From NCBI RefSeq assembly GCF_032164335.1, contig NZ_CP134152.1, forward strand, positions 4,712,001 through 4,776,000: a stretch of DNA of 64,000 bases, read 5' to 3'. Under the pieces are notes generated by a model. That model had not been told where the DNA came from, ran no database searches, and saw only the letters and a list, made by a program, of their open reading frames with translations. How positions within the stretch are numbered: the first letter of the stretch is position 1; the number at the start of each line of letters is the position of its first letter. The stretch comes from Winslowiella toletana (GTDB lineage Bacteria > Pseudomonadota > Gammaproteobacteria > Enterobacterales > Enterobacteriaceae). The position numbers and the translations under genes are program-made. Shown one piece after another: positions 9,804-19,783 of the stretch.

Positions 9804-11351
9804 TTATTTTCCGGCCAGGAAGAAGCTGAACGCCGGATTCCGCGTCTCATCGTGGCAGTCATAGCCCAGCGCGGTGAGATGCTGTTCAAATTCCGGTTCG
9901 TTTTCTCCCAGCTCAAAACCGGCCAGTACCCGACCGTAGTCGGTGCCGTGACTGCGGTAATGGAACAACGAAATATTCCAGTGAGTACCCAGCGTCTGCA
10001 GAAAACGCAGCAGTGCGCCCGGTGACTCCGGGAACTCAAAGCTGAACAGCCTTTCGCGAAGCGGTTTTGACGGGCGTCCGCCGACCATATAGCGTACATG
10101 CAGCTTCGCCATTTCATCGTCAGACAGATCCACCACCTTGTAGCCGCCGTCGCTGAGCAGAGCGATGATTTCACCGCGCTCTTCAATGCCACGGGTTAAG
10201 CGCACGCCAACAAAAATGCAGGCGTTATCAGCATCAGCATAGCGATAGTTGAACTCGGTGACCGCTCTGCCACCCAACAGCTGGCAAAACTTCAGGAAGC
10301 TGCCTTGCTGTTCAGGAATCGTGACCGCCAACAGCGCTTCACGCTGTTCCCCCAGTTCGCAGCGCTCTGATACATAGCGCAGCCCGTGGAAGTTCACGTT
10401 GGCCCCCGACAGCACATGCGCCAGCCGTTCGCCTTTGATGTCGTGCTGCTGGATATATTTCTTCATCCCGGCCAGCGCCAGCGCGCCAGAAGGCTCCGCG
10501 ACCGCGCGCACATCTTCAAACAGGTCTTTCATTGCCGCGCAGATCGCGTCACTGTCAACGGTGATGATGTCGTCGAGATACTCCTGACACAGGCGGAAGG
10601 TTTCGTTACCAATACGTTTGACTGCTACGCCTTCAGCAAACAGCCCGACGCGCGGCAGGTCGACCGGTTCACCGGCCTCCAGCGCGGCTTTCAGGCAGGC
10701 TGAATCTTCCGCTTCCACCGCAATCACTTTGATTTGCGGCATCAGCTGTTTAATCAGCACTGCCACACCGGCCGCCAGGCCACCTCCGCCAACCGGAACA
10801 AATATCCGATCAAGGTGCGCATCCTGCTGCAACAGCTCCATTGCCAGCGTTCCCTGGCCCGCAATCACCGCCGGATGATCGAACGGTGGAACAAAGGTGT
10901 AACCCTGAGCTTCCGACAGTTCAATCGCTTTGGCTTTCGCTTCATCGAAATTAGCGCCGAACAGAAAAGCCTCACCGCCAAACGCCCGCACCGCATCGAC
11001 CTTGATGTCTGCCGTCGCCACTGGCATGACGATCAGCGATTTAATGCCCAGCTTAGTGGCCGACAGCGCCACGCCCTGCGCGTGGTTGCCTGCCGACGCC
11101 GTCACTACGCCGCGCGCTTTCTGCTCTTCCGTCAGGCTGGCGATCATCGCGTAAGCGCCGCGCAGCTTAAAGCTGTGAACCGGCTGACGATCTTCGCGTT
11201 TTACCAAAATGGTATTACCCAGACGCAAAGAAATTTTTTCCATTTTCTGCAGCGGTGTTACCTGCGCCACTTCGTATACCGGCGCGCGCAACACTGCGCG
11301 CAGATACTCAGCACCACAGGGTGCGTCGGATAGCGGTTGAGACTCTGCCAT
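9804..11351 (-). CDS. ilvA: Threonine ammonia-lyase, biosynthetic (threonine deaminase)
   Basis: This PLP enzyme converts threonine to 2-oxobutanoate, the committed step to isoleucine, and is feedback-inhibited by isoleucine. The 515-residue product has the fold-type II PLP domain with the Schiff-base lysine in VHSFKLRGA (K62), the phosphate-binding loop VGGGGLA, and the serine-rich entrance SAGNHAQG. Two C-terminal ACT-like regulatory domains (about residues 330-515) mark the biosynthetic rather than the catabolic form. The start is two bases downstream of the ilvD stop, so translation is probably coupled. It is the last gene of ilvGMEDA. Confidence 0.97.
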   Translation of the reverse strand: MAESQPLSDAPCGAEYLRAVLRAPVYEVAQVTPLQKMEKISLRLGNTILVKREDRQPVHSFKLRGAYAMIASLTEEQKARGVVTASAGNHAQGVALSATKLGIKSLIVMPVATADIKVDAVRAFGGEAFLFGANFDEAKAKAIELSEAQGYTFVPPFDHPAVIAGQGTLAMELLQQDAHLDRIFVPVGGGGLAAGVAVLIKQLMPQIKVIAVEAEDSACLKAALEAGEPVDLPRVGLFAEGVAVKRIGNETFRLCQEYLDDIITVDSDAICAAMKDLFEDVRAVAEPSGALALAGMKKYIQQHDIKGERLAHVLSGANVNFHGLRYVSERCELGEQREALLAVTIPEQQGSFLKFCQLLGGRAVTEFNYRYADADNACIFVGVRLTRGIEERGEIIALLSDGGYKVVDLSDDEMAKLHVRYMVGGRPSKPLRERLFSFEFPESPGALLRFLQTLGTHWNISLFHYRSHGTDYGRVLAGFELGENEPEFEQHLTALGYDCHDETRNPAFSFFLAGK

Positions 11352-11353
11352 TT

Positions 11354-13204
11354 TTAGCCTCCCAGCTTGCTCTTATCGCGGATCGCGCCTTTGTCGGCAC
11401 TGGTCGCCAGCAACGCGTAAGCACGCAGTGCAAGAGAGACCTGACGTACACGACCGTGCGGCGTGTAAGCTTCGGCACCGCGTGCCTCTTCTTCTTCACG
11501 ACGCGCGTGCAGTTCGTTATCCGGCACATCCAGCTTAATGCCGCGATTCGGGATATCGATATCGATGATGTCACCGTCTTTCACCAGCGCAATTACACCG
11601 CCCGCTGCGGCTTCCGGTGAGGCATGACCGATAGAGAGACCGGAAGTACCGCCGGAGAAACGGCCGTCGGTGATCAGCGCACAGCTTTTGCCGAGGCCCA
11701 TCGATTTCAGATAAGTGGTCGGATAGAGCATTTCCTGCATGCCCGGCCCGCCTTTTGGCCCTTCGTAGCGAATCACCACCACGTCGCCTGCAACCACCTT
11801 GCCACCGAGAATCGCTTCAACCGCGTCATCCTGTGACTCATAAACTTTCGCCGGGCCGCGGAAAACATGGCTCTCTTTCTCGACGCCTGCGGTTTTCACG
11901 ATGCAGCCGTCCTGCGCGATGTTGCCGTACAGCACCGCTAAGCCGCCATCCTGACTGAAAGCAAATTCACGCGAACGGATACAGCCTTCCTGACGATCGT
12001 CATCCAGCGTGTCCCAACGGCAATCCTGCGAGAATGCCTGCGTGGTGCGGATGCCTGCCGGACCGGCGCGGAACATCTTCTTCACCGCTTCGTCTTTAGT
12101 CAGCATAATGTCGTACTGTTCCAGCGTCTGTTTCAGGTTCAGACCCAGCACGTTACGCACGTCGTTATTCATCAGTCCGGCGCGATCCAACTCACCGAGA
12201 ATACCGAGCACGCCACCGGCGCGATGGACATCTTCCATATGGTATTTCGGCGTGCTTGGCGCCACTTTACACAGATGCGGCACCAGGCGAGACAGGCGAT
12301 CGATATCACTCATATCGAACTCAATCTCGCCTTCCTGCGCAGCAGCCAGCAGATGCAGTACGGTATTGGTAGAACCGCCCATGGCAATATCCAGCGTCAT
12401 CGCGTTCTCGAATGCCGCTTTACTGGCGATGCTACGTGGCAAGGCACTTTCGTCGTCCTGTTCGTAGTAGCGTTTTGCCAGATCAACGATACGTTTACCG
12501 GCATTAAGGAACAGCTGTTTACGGTCGGCGTGAGTCGCCAGCAGTGAACCATTACCCGGCTGCGACAGACCCAGCGCCTCGGTCAGACAGTTCATTGAGT
12601 TAGCGGTAAACATGCCGGAACAGGAACCACAGGTTGGACAGGCAGAACGTTCAATCTGATCGCTGTCAGCGTCGCTGACGTTCGGGTTTGCGCCCTGAAT
12701 CATGGCGTCAACCAGATCCAGCTTGATGATTTTATCGGACAGCTTGGTCTTACCGGCTTCCATCGGACCGCCGGAGACAAAGATGACAGGAATGTTCAGA
12801 CGCAGCGCGGCCATCAACATTCCTGGGGTGATTTTGTCGCAGTTGGAAATACACACCATTGCATCGGCGCAGTGGGCATTAACCATATATTCCACTGAGT
12901 CAGCAATCAACTCACGAGACGGCAGTGAATACAGCATGCCACCATGACCCATGGCGATTCCGTCATCGACTGCAATGGTGTTGAACTCTTTTGCCACACC
13001 ACCAGACGCTTCAATCTGCTCGGCGACCAGCTTGCCCAGATCGCGCAGGTGCACATGGCCGGGTACGAATTGGGTGAATGAGTTAACAACCGCGATGATC
13101 GGCTTACCAAAATCATCATCAGTCATTCCGGTAGCGCGCCACAAGGCACGGGCACCCGCCATATTACGGCCGTGGGTGGTGGTGGCGGAACGGTACTTAG
13201 GCAT
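11354..13204 (-). CDS. ilvD: Dihydroxy-acid dehydratase
   Basis: IlvD dehydrates 2,3-dihydroxy-3-methylbutanoate or -pentanoate to the 2-oxo acids that precede valine and isoleucine. It carries an oxygen- and nitric-oxide-sensitive [4Fe-4S] cluster. The 616-residue product has the IlvD/Edd signatures NCDKITPGM and [16 protein letters not shown], which include cluster cysteines. Its length equals the E. coli enzyme. It lies 65 bases after ilvE and two bases before ilvA in the ilv operon. Confidence 0.98.
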   Translation of the reverse strand: MPKYRSATTTHGRNMAGARALWRATGMTDDDFGKPIIAVVNSFTQFVPGHVHLRDLGKLVAEQIEASGGVAKEFNTIAVDDGIAMGHGGMLYSLPSRELIADSVEYMVNAHCADAMVCISNCDKITPGMLMAALRLNIPVIFVSGGPMEAGKTKLSDKIIKLDLVDAMIQGANPNVSDADSDQIERSACPTCGSCSGMFTANSMNCLTEALGLSQPGNGSLLATHADRKQLFLNAGKRIVDLAKRYYEQDDESALPRSIASKAAFENAMTLDIAMGGSTNTVLHLLAAAQEGEIEFDMSDIDRLSRLVPHLCKVAPSTPKYHMEDVHRAGGVLGILGELDRAGLMNNDVRNVLGLNLKQTLEQYDIMLTKDEAVKKMFRAGPAGIRTTQAFSQDCRWDTLDDDRQEGCIRSREFAFSQDGGLAVLYGNIAQDGCIVKTAGVEKESHVFRGPAKVYESQDDAVEAILGGKVVAGDVVVIRYEGPKGGPGMQEMLYPTTYLKSMGLGKSCALITDGRFSGGTSGLSIGHASPEAAAGGVIALVKDGDIIDIDIPNRGIKLDVPDNELHARREEEEARGAEAYTPHGRVRQVSLALRAYALLATSADKGAIRDKSKLGG

Positions 13205-13269
13205 GCTCTATTTACTCCAGTCTGAATAAGTTGCGAGCGGACAATAATCCGCTCGCCGAATCGTTATAC

Positions 13270-14199
13270 TTATGGGTTTACCTGATCCAGCCAGCCCCAT
13301 TTGTCTTCCGTTTCACCGGTAAACAGGCCGAAGAATGCTTGTTGAATACGCTTGGTGACAGGACCACATTTGCCCTCGCCGACCTTGATGCCGTCAACGC
13401 TGCGCACCGGGGTGATTTCCGCTGCGGTACCGGACATAAAGACTTCGTCTGCCAGATACAGGGATTCACGCGACAGGACCTGTTCACGCACTTCGATACC
13501 CATATCTTTGGCTAATTTGATGATGGCATCACGGGTAATGCCTGGCAGTGCTGAAGAGGTAAACGGCGGCGTAAACAGGATGCCATCTTTCACTTCAAAC
13601 AGGTTTTCGCCTGCACCTTCAGAGATGTAGCCCTGAGTATCCAGTGCAATACCTTCCTGATAACCGTGACGACGCGCTTCGCTGCCAACCAGCAGTGAAG
13701 AGAGGTAGTTACCACCGGCTTTCGCTGCGGTTGGCAGAGTGTTTGGTGCGACGCGATTCCAGGAAGAAACCATGGCGTCGATGCCCTGCTCCAGCGCTTC
13801 AGCACCGAGGTAGGCACCCCAAGGGAAGGCAGCGATGATCACATCAGTGTTATAACCGTCTGGCGGGTTAACGCCCAGACCAACATCACCAACAAATACC
13901 AGCGGACGAATGTAAGCACTTTTCAGGTTGTTTTTGCGCAGAACTTCGCGGCACGCTTCCATCAGCTCATCGACGCTCTGGCTGACCGGGAAACGATAAA
14001 TTTTGGCAGAATCATGCAGGCGCTGCATATGTTCACGATGGCGGAAAACTACCGGGCCTTTGTGCGAGTCGTAGCAACGGACGCCTTCGAATACTGAGGT
14101 GCCGTAGTGCAGTGCGTGGGACATTACGCTGACCTTAGCGTCTTCCCATTTAACCATCTCGCCATTGAACCAGATAAAGTCTGCTTTCTTCGTCGTCAT
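13270..14199 (-). CDS. ilvE: Branched-chain amino acid aminotransferase
   Basis: This PLP aminotransferase carries out the final step to isoleucine, valine and leucine using glutamate. The 309-residue product is a fold-type IV enzyme with the catalytic lysine region AKAGGNYLSS (about 156-165) and the class signature EGAGENLF further on. The length matches E. coli IlvE. It starts 18 bases after ilvM. Confidence 0.98.
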   Translation of the reverse strand: MTTKKADFIWFNGEMVKWEDAKVSVMSHALHYGTSVFEGVRCYDSHKGPVVFRHREHMQRLHDSAKIYRFPVSQSVDELMEACREVLRKNNLKSAYIRPLVFVGDVGLGVNPPDGYNTDVIIAAFPWGAYLGAEALEQGIDAMVSSWNRVAPNTLPTAAKAGGNYLSSLLVGSEARRHGYQEGIALDTQGYISEGAGENLFEVKDGILFTPPFTSSALPGITRDAIIKLAKDMGIEVREQVLSRESLYLADEVFMSGTAAEITPVRSVDGIKVGEGKCGPVTKRIQQAFFGLFTGETEDKWGWLDQVNP

Positions 14200-14217
14200 T
14201 CTTATTTCCTTTCGCGA

Positions 14218-14475
14218 CTACGCGCGGATTTGTTGTGTTGTCTGTTGTTGAATCTGAACGCAGGCAACGTCCATTAATTTACTCAGCTGCACTGACAGTA
14301 AATCGATGGAGCGCTGGCTGGCAACGGTCATTTCAATATTAATATTGCTCACATTGCTCGACGAAGCCATGTTCATAGAACAAACCTGGAATCCACGATG
14401 GCGAACAACGCGTAAAATACGCTCCAATATTTCAGGTCGGAAACGCGCTTCGATAGACAATTGATGCTGATTCAT
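14218..14475 (-). CDS. ilvM: Acetolactate synthase II, small (regulatory) subunit
   Basis: IlvM is the small subunit of acetohydroxy-acid synthase II and is needed for activity of IlvG. The 85-residue product is a single ACT-like domain ([19 protein letters not shown], about 10-30), shorter than IlvH or IlvN, as expected for isozyme II. Its ATG overlaps the ilvG stop in an ATGA arrangement, which suggests translational coupling for equal subunit supply. Confidence 0.95.
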   Translation of the reverse strand: MNQHQLSIEARFRPEILERILRVVRHRGFQVCSMNMASSSNVSNINIEMTVASQRSIDLLSVQLSKLMDVACVQIQQQTTQQIRA

Positions 14476-16118
14476 GAGATTTTCTCCATCATATTTGCGT
14501 TGCTGGCACCAGGCGGTACCAGTGGCCAGACGTTTTCATGCTCATCGATTGAAACATGCAGCATGTAAGGCCCTTCGCTATTCAGCAGAGCATCTAATGC
14601 AGCGTCGACCTGGTCTTTTCGGGTAATGCGCTGGCCTGGAATATCAAAGGCACGGGCCAGCATCAGGAAGTCGGGGTTGTCAGAGAGATTGGTTTCACTG
14701 TAGCGCTCAGAGAAGAACAGCTGCTGCCACTGTCGAACCATGCCTAAACGTTGATTATCCAGCAGGACGATTTTTACCGGCAGCTGTTTACGCTTGATGG
14801 TGCCCAGCTCCTGCACATTCATCATAAATGAACCGTCGCCGGATACGCAGATAACCGTGTCATCCGGGCGAGCCACCTGTGCACCGACCGCGGCAGGCAG
14901 GCCAAAACCCATCGTACCCAACCCACTGGAAGTAATGAAGTTCTCCGGGGCGCTAAAACTCATATGCTGAGCGCTCCACATCTGGTGCTGACCAACATCG
15001 GTAGTCACCACCGCACTGTCCGGCTTGCGGGCCGACAGCTGCTGTAAAAACAGCGGCGCATAGATTGCTTCACCCGGATGATCGTAACGCCAGCCGTGCT
15101 CAGCCTTCAGCGCCATCACATGTTCGCGCCAGGCAGCTATCTCTAATGGTTGGTACATCTCTGGCAGCAGCTGATTAAAATCACCCTGCAATGCGACATG
15201 CGCACGACGCAGCTTGTTCAGTTCTGCCGGATCGATATCCATATGGATAACACTGGCGTGTGGCGCGAAAGTATCCAGCTTACCGGTAACGCGGTCGTCA
15301 AAACGTGCGCCGATCGCAATCAGTAAGTCACACTCCTGAACCGCGAAGTTAGCCGCTTTGGTACCGTGCATCCCCAGCATGCCCAGGTAGCAGGCATCGT
15401 TTGCATCCGGTGCGCCAAGCCCCTTCAGCGTGGCAACGGTCGGGATCCCGGTCTCTTTAGCAAAGGCGCGCAGCGCCGGCACCGCTTGCGCCATACCCAC
15501 GCCGCCACCCACATACAGCACCGGCTTTTTCGCCTGAGCCAGCATTGCACGCGCTTGCTGCAACTCGTTGACCGGATGCGCCAGCGGTTCCTCCACTGGC
15601 AGCAGATATGGCGTAAATTCGCCATTGGCCAGCTGAATATCTTTAGGAATATCGACCAGTACCGGGCCAGGACGGCCAGACTGAGCAATGGCAAAAGCTT
15701 CTGCCATTACTGAAGGCAGATCGTCGAGTGACTCAACCAGGAAACTATGTTTGGTGCATGACAGTGACAGGCCTAATACATCGATCTCCTGAAACGCATC
15801 GGTACCGATAAAAGCCGACGATACCTGGCCGGTGATGGCAACTACCGGCACGGAGTCCATCATCGCATCTGCCAGTCCGGTAATCAGGTTCGTCGCGCCC
15901 GGACCGGAAGTGGCGATACAGACGCCCACTTTACCGGTTGAGCGTGCATAGCCAATTGCTGCCATCGCGGCACCTTGCTCATGACGACACAGTAGGTGCT
16001 CGACGCCGCCATCATAGAGTGCATCGTACACCGGCATGATCGCGCCACCCGGATAGCCGAATACTGTTTCTACACCTTGCGCACGCAACGCCTGAACCAC
16101 CCACTGAGCACCATTCAT
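14472..16118 (-). CDS. ilvG: Acetolactate synthase II, large (catalytic) subunit, intact
   Basis: This thiamine-diphosphate enzyme makes acetolactate and acetohydroxybutyrate from pyruvate (plus 2-oxobutanoate). It is classically valine-resistant compared with isozymes I and III. ATG 16118 ([16 protein letters not shown]) gives 548 residues. The twelve extra in-frame upstream codons fall on ilvX in another frame and are not used. Visible features are the activating glutamate region [10 protein letters not shown] (about 46-55) and the ThDP/Mg motif [14 protein letters not shown] near residue 430. Unlike K-12, where ilvG carries a frameshift, the frame here is uninterrupted. Its start is two bases after the ilvX stop. 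Confidence 0.97.
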   Translation of the reverse strand: MNGAQWVVQALRAQGVETVFGYPGGAIMPVYDALYDGGVEHLLCRHEQGAAMAAIGYARSTGKVGVCIATSGPGATNLITGLADAMMDSVPVVAITGQVSSAFIGTDAFQEIDVLGLSLSCTKHSFLVESLDDLPSVMAEAFAIAQSGRPGPVLVDIPKDIQLANGEFTPYLLPVEEPLAHPVNELQQARAMLAQAKKPVLYVGGGVGMAQAVPALRAFAKETGIPTVATLKGLGAPDANDACYLGMLGMHGTKAANFAVQECDLLIAIGARFDDRVTGKLDTFAPHASVIHMDIDPAELNKLRRAHVALQGDFNQLLPEMYQPLEIAAWREHVMALKAEHGWRYDHPGEAIYAPLFLQQLSARKPDSAVVTTDVGQHQMWSAQHMSFSAPENFITSSGLGTMGFGLPAAVGAQVARPDDTVICVSGDGSFMMNVQELGTIKRKQLPVKIVLLDNQRLGMVRQWQQLFFSERYSETNLSDNPDFLMLARAFDIPGQRITRKDQVDAALDALLNSEGPYMLHVSIDEHENVWPLVPPGASNANMMEKIS

Positions 16119-16120
16119 AG

Positions 16121-16171
16121 TTATTCCCCCGCCTCTCGCTGGGAACAACAGCATTTTATGCTACTGTTCAT
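16121..16171 (-). CDS. ilvX: IlvX-like 16-residue peptide
   Basis: This small minus-strand frame sits between the attenuator and ilvG. It reads [16 protein letters not shown] and then TAA, two bases before the ilvG ATG. A good ribosome site (GAGAGGAA) precedes the ATG. From memory, E. coli IlvX is also 16 residues, with matching M-N-x-S-x-K-x-C-x-S positions and the same location, so I call it the homologue. The function is not established. The likely role is translational coupling to ilvG or a small peptide effect. Confidence 0.75.
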   Translation of the reverse strand: MNSSIKCCCSQREAGE

Positions 16172-16211
16172 TCTTTATTCCTCTCGCATTCTCTGACATT
16201 GCGTCTGGTCG

Positions 16212-16250
16212 AAAAAAAACCCCCGGACCTTTCGGTGCGGGGGTTTTTTG
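16212..16250 (-). terminator. ilv operon attenuator (intrinsic terminator)
   Basis: On the minus strand a GC-rich stem (CCCCC at 16239-16243 with GGGGG at 16220-16224, extended inward) is followed by a run of eight T. It lies just after the leader peptide. In the established E. coli mechanism, ribosome stalling at Ile, Val or Leu codons of ilvL prevents this terminator from forming. Confidence 0.92.
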
Positions 16251-16268
16251 TGAATTCAGACTTGATTT

Positions 16269-16367
16269 TTAAGCCTTTCTTTCTCCAAGCGAAGCCCCGC
16301 AAGGTGTGATAATAATCACCACCACGCTAATCACGACTAGGCTAATCACTCGTAGAAGGGCTTTCAT
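16269..16367 (-). CDS. ilvL: ilvGMEDA operon leader peptide
   Basis: This 32-codon leader frame starts at ATG 16367. It contains four Leu, six Val and five Ile codons, concentrated in LVVISVVVIII (residues 10-20), and ends with a basic tail. Length and composition equal E. coli IlvL. It controls the attenuator that follows: scarcity of charged Ile, Val or Leu tRNA stalls the ribosome and lets transcription continue into ilvXGMEDA. Confidence 0.96.
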   Translation of the reverse strand: MKALLRVISLVVISVVVIIITPCGASLGERKA

Positions 16368-16408
16368 TTTAGTTTCTATTTTTCGCTTGTTCGAAGTAAT
16401 GCCTACAG

Positions 16409-16437
16409 AGTTATCACAGTTACCCAGTGAATGACAA
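16409..16437 (-). promoter_or_regulatory. ilvGMEDA promoter
   Basis: On the minus strand a -35 box TTGTCA (complement of 16432-16437) and a -10 box ATAACT (complement of 16409-16414) are separated by 17 bases, with TGTG just before the -10. The predicted start falls some 35 bases upstream of the ilvL ATG. It is the only good promoter match in the region. Confidence 0.7.
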
Positions 16438-16700
16438 CTTTTTTCGGCGGAAATTTTTGCGCCGAGTGTTAGATAACTGAGTTAAGCGATTGTTATAACG
16501 TAAATAAACTGAACCCTGAAAAAAGTTCATCACACCGCTGGCGTGATAAAAACTTCAGCCGGCTTTGCGAAGCGTCGCCAGAATTTATTCAGCCATCTGT
16601 AACCGTCGACGATCATTTTCGACACACCACACATCATTCTGTTTTAGCCCTCGCCACTGCGAGATTCTCCGGACACACTGTTCGCTCACAAGGAGTGATT
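16438..16700. other. Intergenic region between ilv promoter and yifB
   Basis: This divergent region carries upstream sequence of the ilv promoter and, on the plus strand, whatever drives yifB. A hairpin can form at 16523-16554 (AAGTT/AACTT outer arms and ATCAC/GTGAT inner arms). It has no T-run and its role is unknown. No further coding frame is supported. Confidence 0.4.
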
Positions 16701-18224
16701 ATGGCGATTGCGATTGTCTCAACGCGTGCGGCGCTGGGTGTTGAAGCACCGCTGGTTTCTGTCGAAGTACATCTAAGTAACGGTCTGCCCGCGCTATCTT
16801 TGGTCGGTTTACCCGAAACCACGGTAAAAGAAGCACGCGATCGCGTCAGAAGTGCGATTATTAACAGTGGATTTACCTTTCCAGCTAAACGCATCACCGT
16901 CAACCTGGCACCCGCCGACCTGCCAAAAGAGGGTGGCCGCTATGACCTGCCGATAGCCATCGCTATTCTTGCCGCCTCAGAGCAAATCCCTGACGATAAG
17001 TTGCCTGACTATGAATTCCTGGGAGAGTTAGCACTTAGCGGCGCACTACGAGGCGTACAGGGCGCTATTCCTGCGTCGATCGCTGCGCTGCATAGTGGTC
17101 GCCAGCTGATTCTGTCGCGGGATAATCAACAGGATGTCGGTTTAATCCAGCATGGCGAAAGTTTAGTTGCCAGCCATCTGCTGGAGGTGTGTAGTTTTTT
17201 GCATGGTCAGAGCAGCCTGGCGGTGGCCGTTGCCGATGCGTTGGCTGAAGCTGAAAATCCGCACGATCTCAATGAAATCATCGGTCAGCATCAGGCCAGG
17301 CGCGCTTTAGAAATTACGGCGGCAGGAGGCCACAATCTGCTGCTTATTGGCCCGCCCGGCACTGGCAAAACTATGCTGGCGACCCGACTGGTTGGATTGA
17401 TGCCGCCATTAAGCGACCACGAAGCGCTGGAGTGTGCGGCAATTGCCAGCCTGGTTGGTAGCGGCACGATGCATAAACAATGGCGTCAGCGGCCGTTCCG
17501 GGCGCCTCATCACAGCTCCTCAATGTATGCGCTGGTCGGTGGCGGTTCGCTGCCGCGTCCGGGAGAAATTTCTCTTGCCCACAATGGCGTATTGTTTCTT
17601 GATGAGCTGCCGGAGTTTGAGCGACGGGCGTTGGATGCATTAAGAGAACCTATCGAGTCCGGGGAGATTTCGATTTCACGCGCACGCGCTAAAGTGACCT
17701 ACCCGGCACGTTTTCAGCTGGTTGCCGCCATGAATCCCAGCCCTTCCGGCCATTATCAGGGCATGCACAGCCGCAGTTCACCGCAGCAAACTTTGCGCTA
17801 TCTCAGTCGCTTGTCAGGTCCATTTCTTGACCGATTTGATCTGTCGCTGGAAGTACCATTACTGCCTTCGGGAATGTTAAGCAGCCGCGAACGGTGTTGT
17901 AGTGAGTCTACAGAGACGGTCAGACAGCGAGTGTTAACAGTCCGGAAGCGACAGCTGTCTCGCGCAGGGAAAAGCAATGCCATGCTAAGCAATAGTGAGA
18001 TACAGCAATGGTGTGTAATTTCTCAGCAGGACGCTGAATGGCTGGAGTCGGTACTGATAAAACTGGGGCTTTCAGTCAGAGCATGGCAACGTATTGTTAA
18101 AGTTGCACGCACTATTGCTGACCTGGCGGGTGAGGAAGAGATACAGCGTGCGCATCTGCATGAAGCTCTTAGCTATCGCGCTATCGACCGCTTACTGATT
18201 CATTTGCATAAAAGTCTGGAATGA
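16701..18224 (+). CDS. yifB: Magnesium chelatase / ComM-family AAA+ ATPase YifB
   Basis: YifB is a homologue of ComM, a hexameric AAA+ branch-migration helicase that helps integrate incoming DNA during transformation in Vibrio and Haemophilus; the role in enterics is unclear. I choose ATG 16701, preceded by AGGAG at 16691-16695, giving 507 residues. Domain order is an N-terminal Lon-protease-like fold (about 1-170), an AAA+ core with Walker A GPPGTGKT (about 215) and Walker B LFLDELPEF, a segment YPARFQLVAAMNPSPSG, and a C-terminal Mg-chelatase-like helical domain. The position beside ilvL is the same as in E. coli. Confidence 0.95.
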   Translation: MAIAIVSTRAALGVEAPLVSVEVHLSNGLPALSLVGLPETTVKEARDRVRSAIINSGFTFPAKRITVNLAPADLPKEGGRYDLPIAIAILAASEQIPDDKLPDYEFLGELALSGALRGVQGAIPASIAALHSGRQLILSRDNQQDVGLIQHGESLVASHLLEVCSFLHGQSSLAVAVADALAEAENPHDLNEIIGQHQARRALEITAAGGHNLLLIGPPGTGKTMLATRLVGLMPPLSDHEALECAAIASLVGSGTMHKQWRQRPFRAPHHSSSMYALVGGGSLPRPGEISLAHNGVLFLDELPEFERRALDALREPIESGEISISRARAKVTYPARFQLVAAMNPSPSGHYQGMHSRSSPQQTLRYLSRLSGPFLDRFDLSLEVPLLPSGMLSSRERCCSESTETVRQRVLTVRKRQLSRAGKSNAMLSNSEIQQWCVISQQDAEWLESVLIKLGLSVRAWQRIVKVARTIADLAGEEEIQRAHLHEALSYRAIDRLLIHLHKSLE

Positions 18225-18249
18225 AAAATGGGGCTTTTGGCCCCATTTA
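18225..18249. terminator. Bidirectional terminator between yifB and maoP
   Basis: The arms AAATGGGGC (18226-18234) and GCCCCATTT (18240-18248) form a 9-bp stem with a TTTTG loop. A-rich bases on one side and T-rich bases on the other allow it to serve both converging genes. Confidence 0.85.
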
Positions 18250-18251
18250 TT

Positions 18252-18590
18252 TTAATCGTCGCTGTCAGAGTAGTCTTCAACACCTTCCATCTGCGGTTTA
18301 CCGCCTGAAAGGGTATGAAAGCGTTTCGGACGCTTGATGCGTGTCATATACTTTGACCAGACGCGTTCCGCTTCCGTTTGCGGTTCACGAACACCACGAC
18401 ACACTTCGATAAACAGACGCTCTTCTTCCGTAACCGGTTCGCGCTTTGCCAGATCCAGCTCATTGAACGCATAACCGTGACGTTCAAGAAGTTGCGCTTC
18501 CTTGATGGTGAAATCACCGTGACGAGAGAATCCTCGTGGATAATGTTTGTTATCAAAAAAACGATTAGTTGTTGCGAAGCTTTCCGCCAT
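18252..18590 (-). CDS. maoP: Macrodomain Ori organisation protein MaoP
   Basis: MaoP (formerly YifE, DUF413) works with the maoS DNA site to organise the Ori macrodomain of the E. coli chromosome. The 112-residue product is nearly identical in length and sequence character to the E. coli protein: [17 protein letters not shown] near the N-terminus, a basic segment [20 protein letters not shown] near 80-100, and an acidic tail (YSDSDD). It is divergent from hdfR, as in E. coli. I did not identify a maoS site. Confidence 0.93.
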   Translation of the reverse strand: MAESFATTNRFFDNKHYPRGFSRHGDFTIKEAQLLERHGYAFNELDLAKREPVTEEERLFIEVCRGVREPQTEAERVWSKYMTRIKRPKRFHTLSGGKPQMEGVEDYSDSDD

Positions 18591-18712
18591 TTTACACGCT
18601 CCTAACTCTTTATATGGCCGTGCTATTTATGGCGCGGAGTATTAGATAGGCTTGACAGAGTGTAAAACAAAACATTTAAATCATTACGACAAATGATTTT
18701 TGGGAGATAACT

Positions 18713-19534
18713 GTGGATACGGAATTACTTAAAACCTTTCTTGAGGTGAGCAGAACTCGCCACTTTGGGCGTGCGGCTGAAGCACTTTATCTCACGCAGT
18801 CTGCGGTCAGTTTCCGTATCAGACAGTTGGAAAATCAGTTAGGGGTGAATCTCTTTACCCGCCATCGCAATAATATTCGTCTGACCTCAGCCGGAGAGCG
18901 TTTACTGCCCTACGCCGAGAGTCTGATGAGTACCTGGATGATGGCAAAAAAGGAGGTATCGCACACTCAGCAGCATCACGAGCTGTCGATAGGTGCCAGC
19001 GCTTCATTGTGGGAAGCCTATCTGACACCGTGGCTACAATCGCTGTATGAGAATCAACAGAACCTGCATCTTGAAGCGCGAATCGCTCAGCGTCATCTGT
19101 TGGTGAAGCAACTACATGAGCGTCAGCTTGATCTGCTTATCACCACTGAAGCACCGAAAATGGATGAGCTGACCAGCCAGCAAATTGGTCATATTTCTTT
19201 GACGCTATTCCGCTCACGACAGAGCGAAAAACGAGAAAAGTATGATTACATTAAGCTGGAATGGGGTGCGGATTTTCATCAGCATGGGAGCTATCTGGCT
19301 GGGGCCGATGACGTGCCGGTTCTCACTACCACCTCAGCACATTTAACCCGGCAATTGCTGCATACAACCGGAGCCTGCGCATTTTTGCCAGACGTTTGGC
19401 ACAGTTTTTATCCCGATCTGCTGGTCATTCCAGACACACCAGTTGTGGTACGCCCTTTGTATGGAGTCTGGTTGCAGAACAGCGATCAACAGTCTCATAT
19501 CCGTCAGCTGTTAAAATTTCCGGTCATTAAATAA
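18713..19534 (+). CDS. hdfR: LysR-type transcriptional regulator HdfR
   Basis: HdfR is known in E. coli as a negative regulator of the flagellar master operon flhDC. The 273-residue frame starts at GTG 18713, with GGGAGA upstream as ribosome site. The winged helix-turn-helix occupies about 1-60 ([21 protein letters not shown]), and the C-terminal part resembles an effector domain. It has the E. coli N-terminal sequence but diverges in the C-terminal half. Its place next to the rRNA operon's aspT-trpT end is as in E. coli rrnC. Confidence 0.9.
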   Translation: MDTELLKTFLEVSRTRHFGRAAEALYLTQSAVSFRIRQLENQLGVNLFTRHRNNIRLTSAGERLLPYAESLMSTWMMAKKEVSHTQQHHELSIGASASLWEAYLTPWLQSLYENQQNLHLEARIAQRHLLVKQLHERQLDLLITTEAPKMDELTSQQIGHISLTLFRSRQSEKREKYDYIKLEWGADFHQHGSYLAGADDVPVLTTTSAHLTRQLLHTTGACAFLPDVWHSFYPDLLVIPDTPVVVRPLYGVWLQNSDQQSHIRQLLKFPVIK

Positions 19535-19617
19535 GCCATAAGTTTAAAAAGCGAGCAGAGAAAATCAGGGTTGGCCATGGCTGGCCCAGTTGATTGCTGT
19601 TATTTGCAGCGAAAAGA

Positions 19618-19639
19618 AGTAAGAGGTGAGTAAGAGGTG
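19618..19639 (+). repeat. 11-bp tandem duplication
   Basis: The unit AGTAAGAGGTG occurs twice head to tail at 19618-19628 and 19629-19639, between hdfR and the rRNA operon terminator. It is probably a replication-slippage product with no evident role. Confidence 0.7.
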
Positions 19640-19662
19640 AGCTTGCGTGGCAAATTGCAGAC

Positions 19663-19692
19663 AAAAAAAATCCTTTGCCGAAGCAAAGGATT
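19663..19692 (-). terminator. rRNA operon terminator
   Basis: Read on the minus strand, arms AATCCTTTG (complement of 19684-19692) and CAAAGGATT (complement of 19669-19677) are followed by a run of T (19663-19670 in complement). This is a strong intrinsic terminator directly downstream of tRNA-Trp. Confidence 0.92.
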
Positions 19693-19700
19693 ATTTTTTA

Positions 19701-19776
19701 TGGCAGGGGCGGAGAGACTCGAACTCCCAACACCCGGTTTTGGAGACCGGTGCTCTACCAATTGAACTACGCCCCT
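19701..19776 (-). tRNA. trpT: tRNA-Trp (anticodon CCA)
   Basis: A 76-base tRNA with an encoded 3' CCA (complement of 19701-19703). The acceptor AGGGGCG pairs with its 3' partner, and the T-loop TTCGAGT is present. The anticodon CCA lies at 19741-19743 in complement. It is the last gene of the rRNA operon, as in E. coli rrnC. Confidence 0.97.
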
Positions 19777-19783
19777 AAAAGGG

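Noticed and set aside
10734-11333. Long antisense frame (199 codons) opposite ilvA
   Set aside because: Shadow of a well-conserved gene on the other strand in GC-rich DNA. No independent coding evidence. The same holds for similar long frames opposite argH, argG, glpK, rep and metB.
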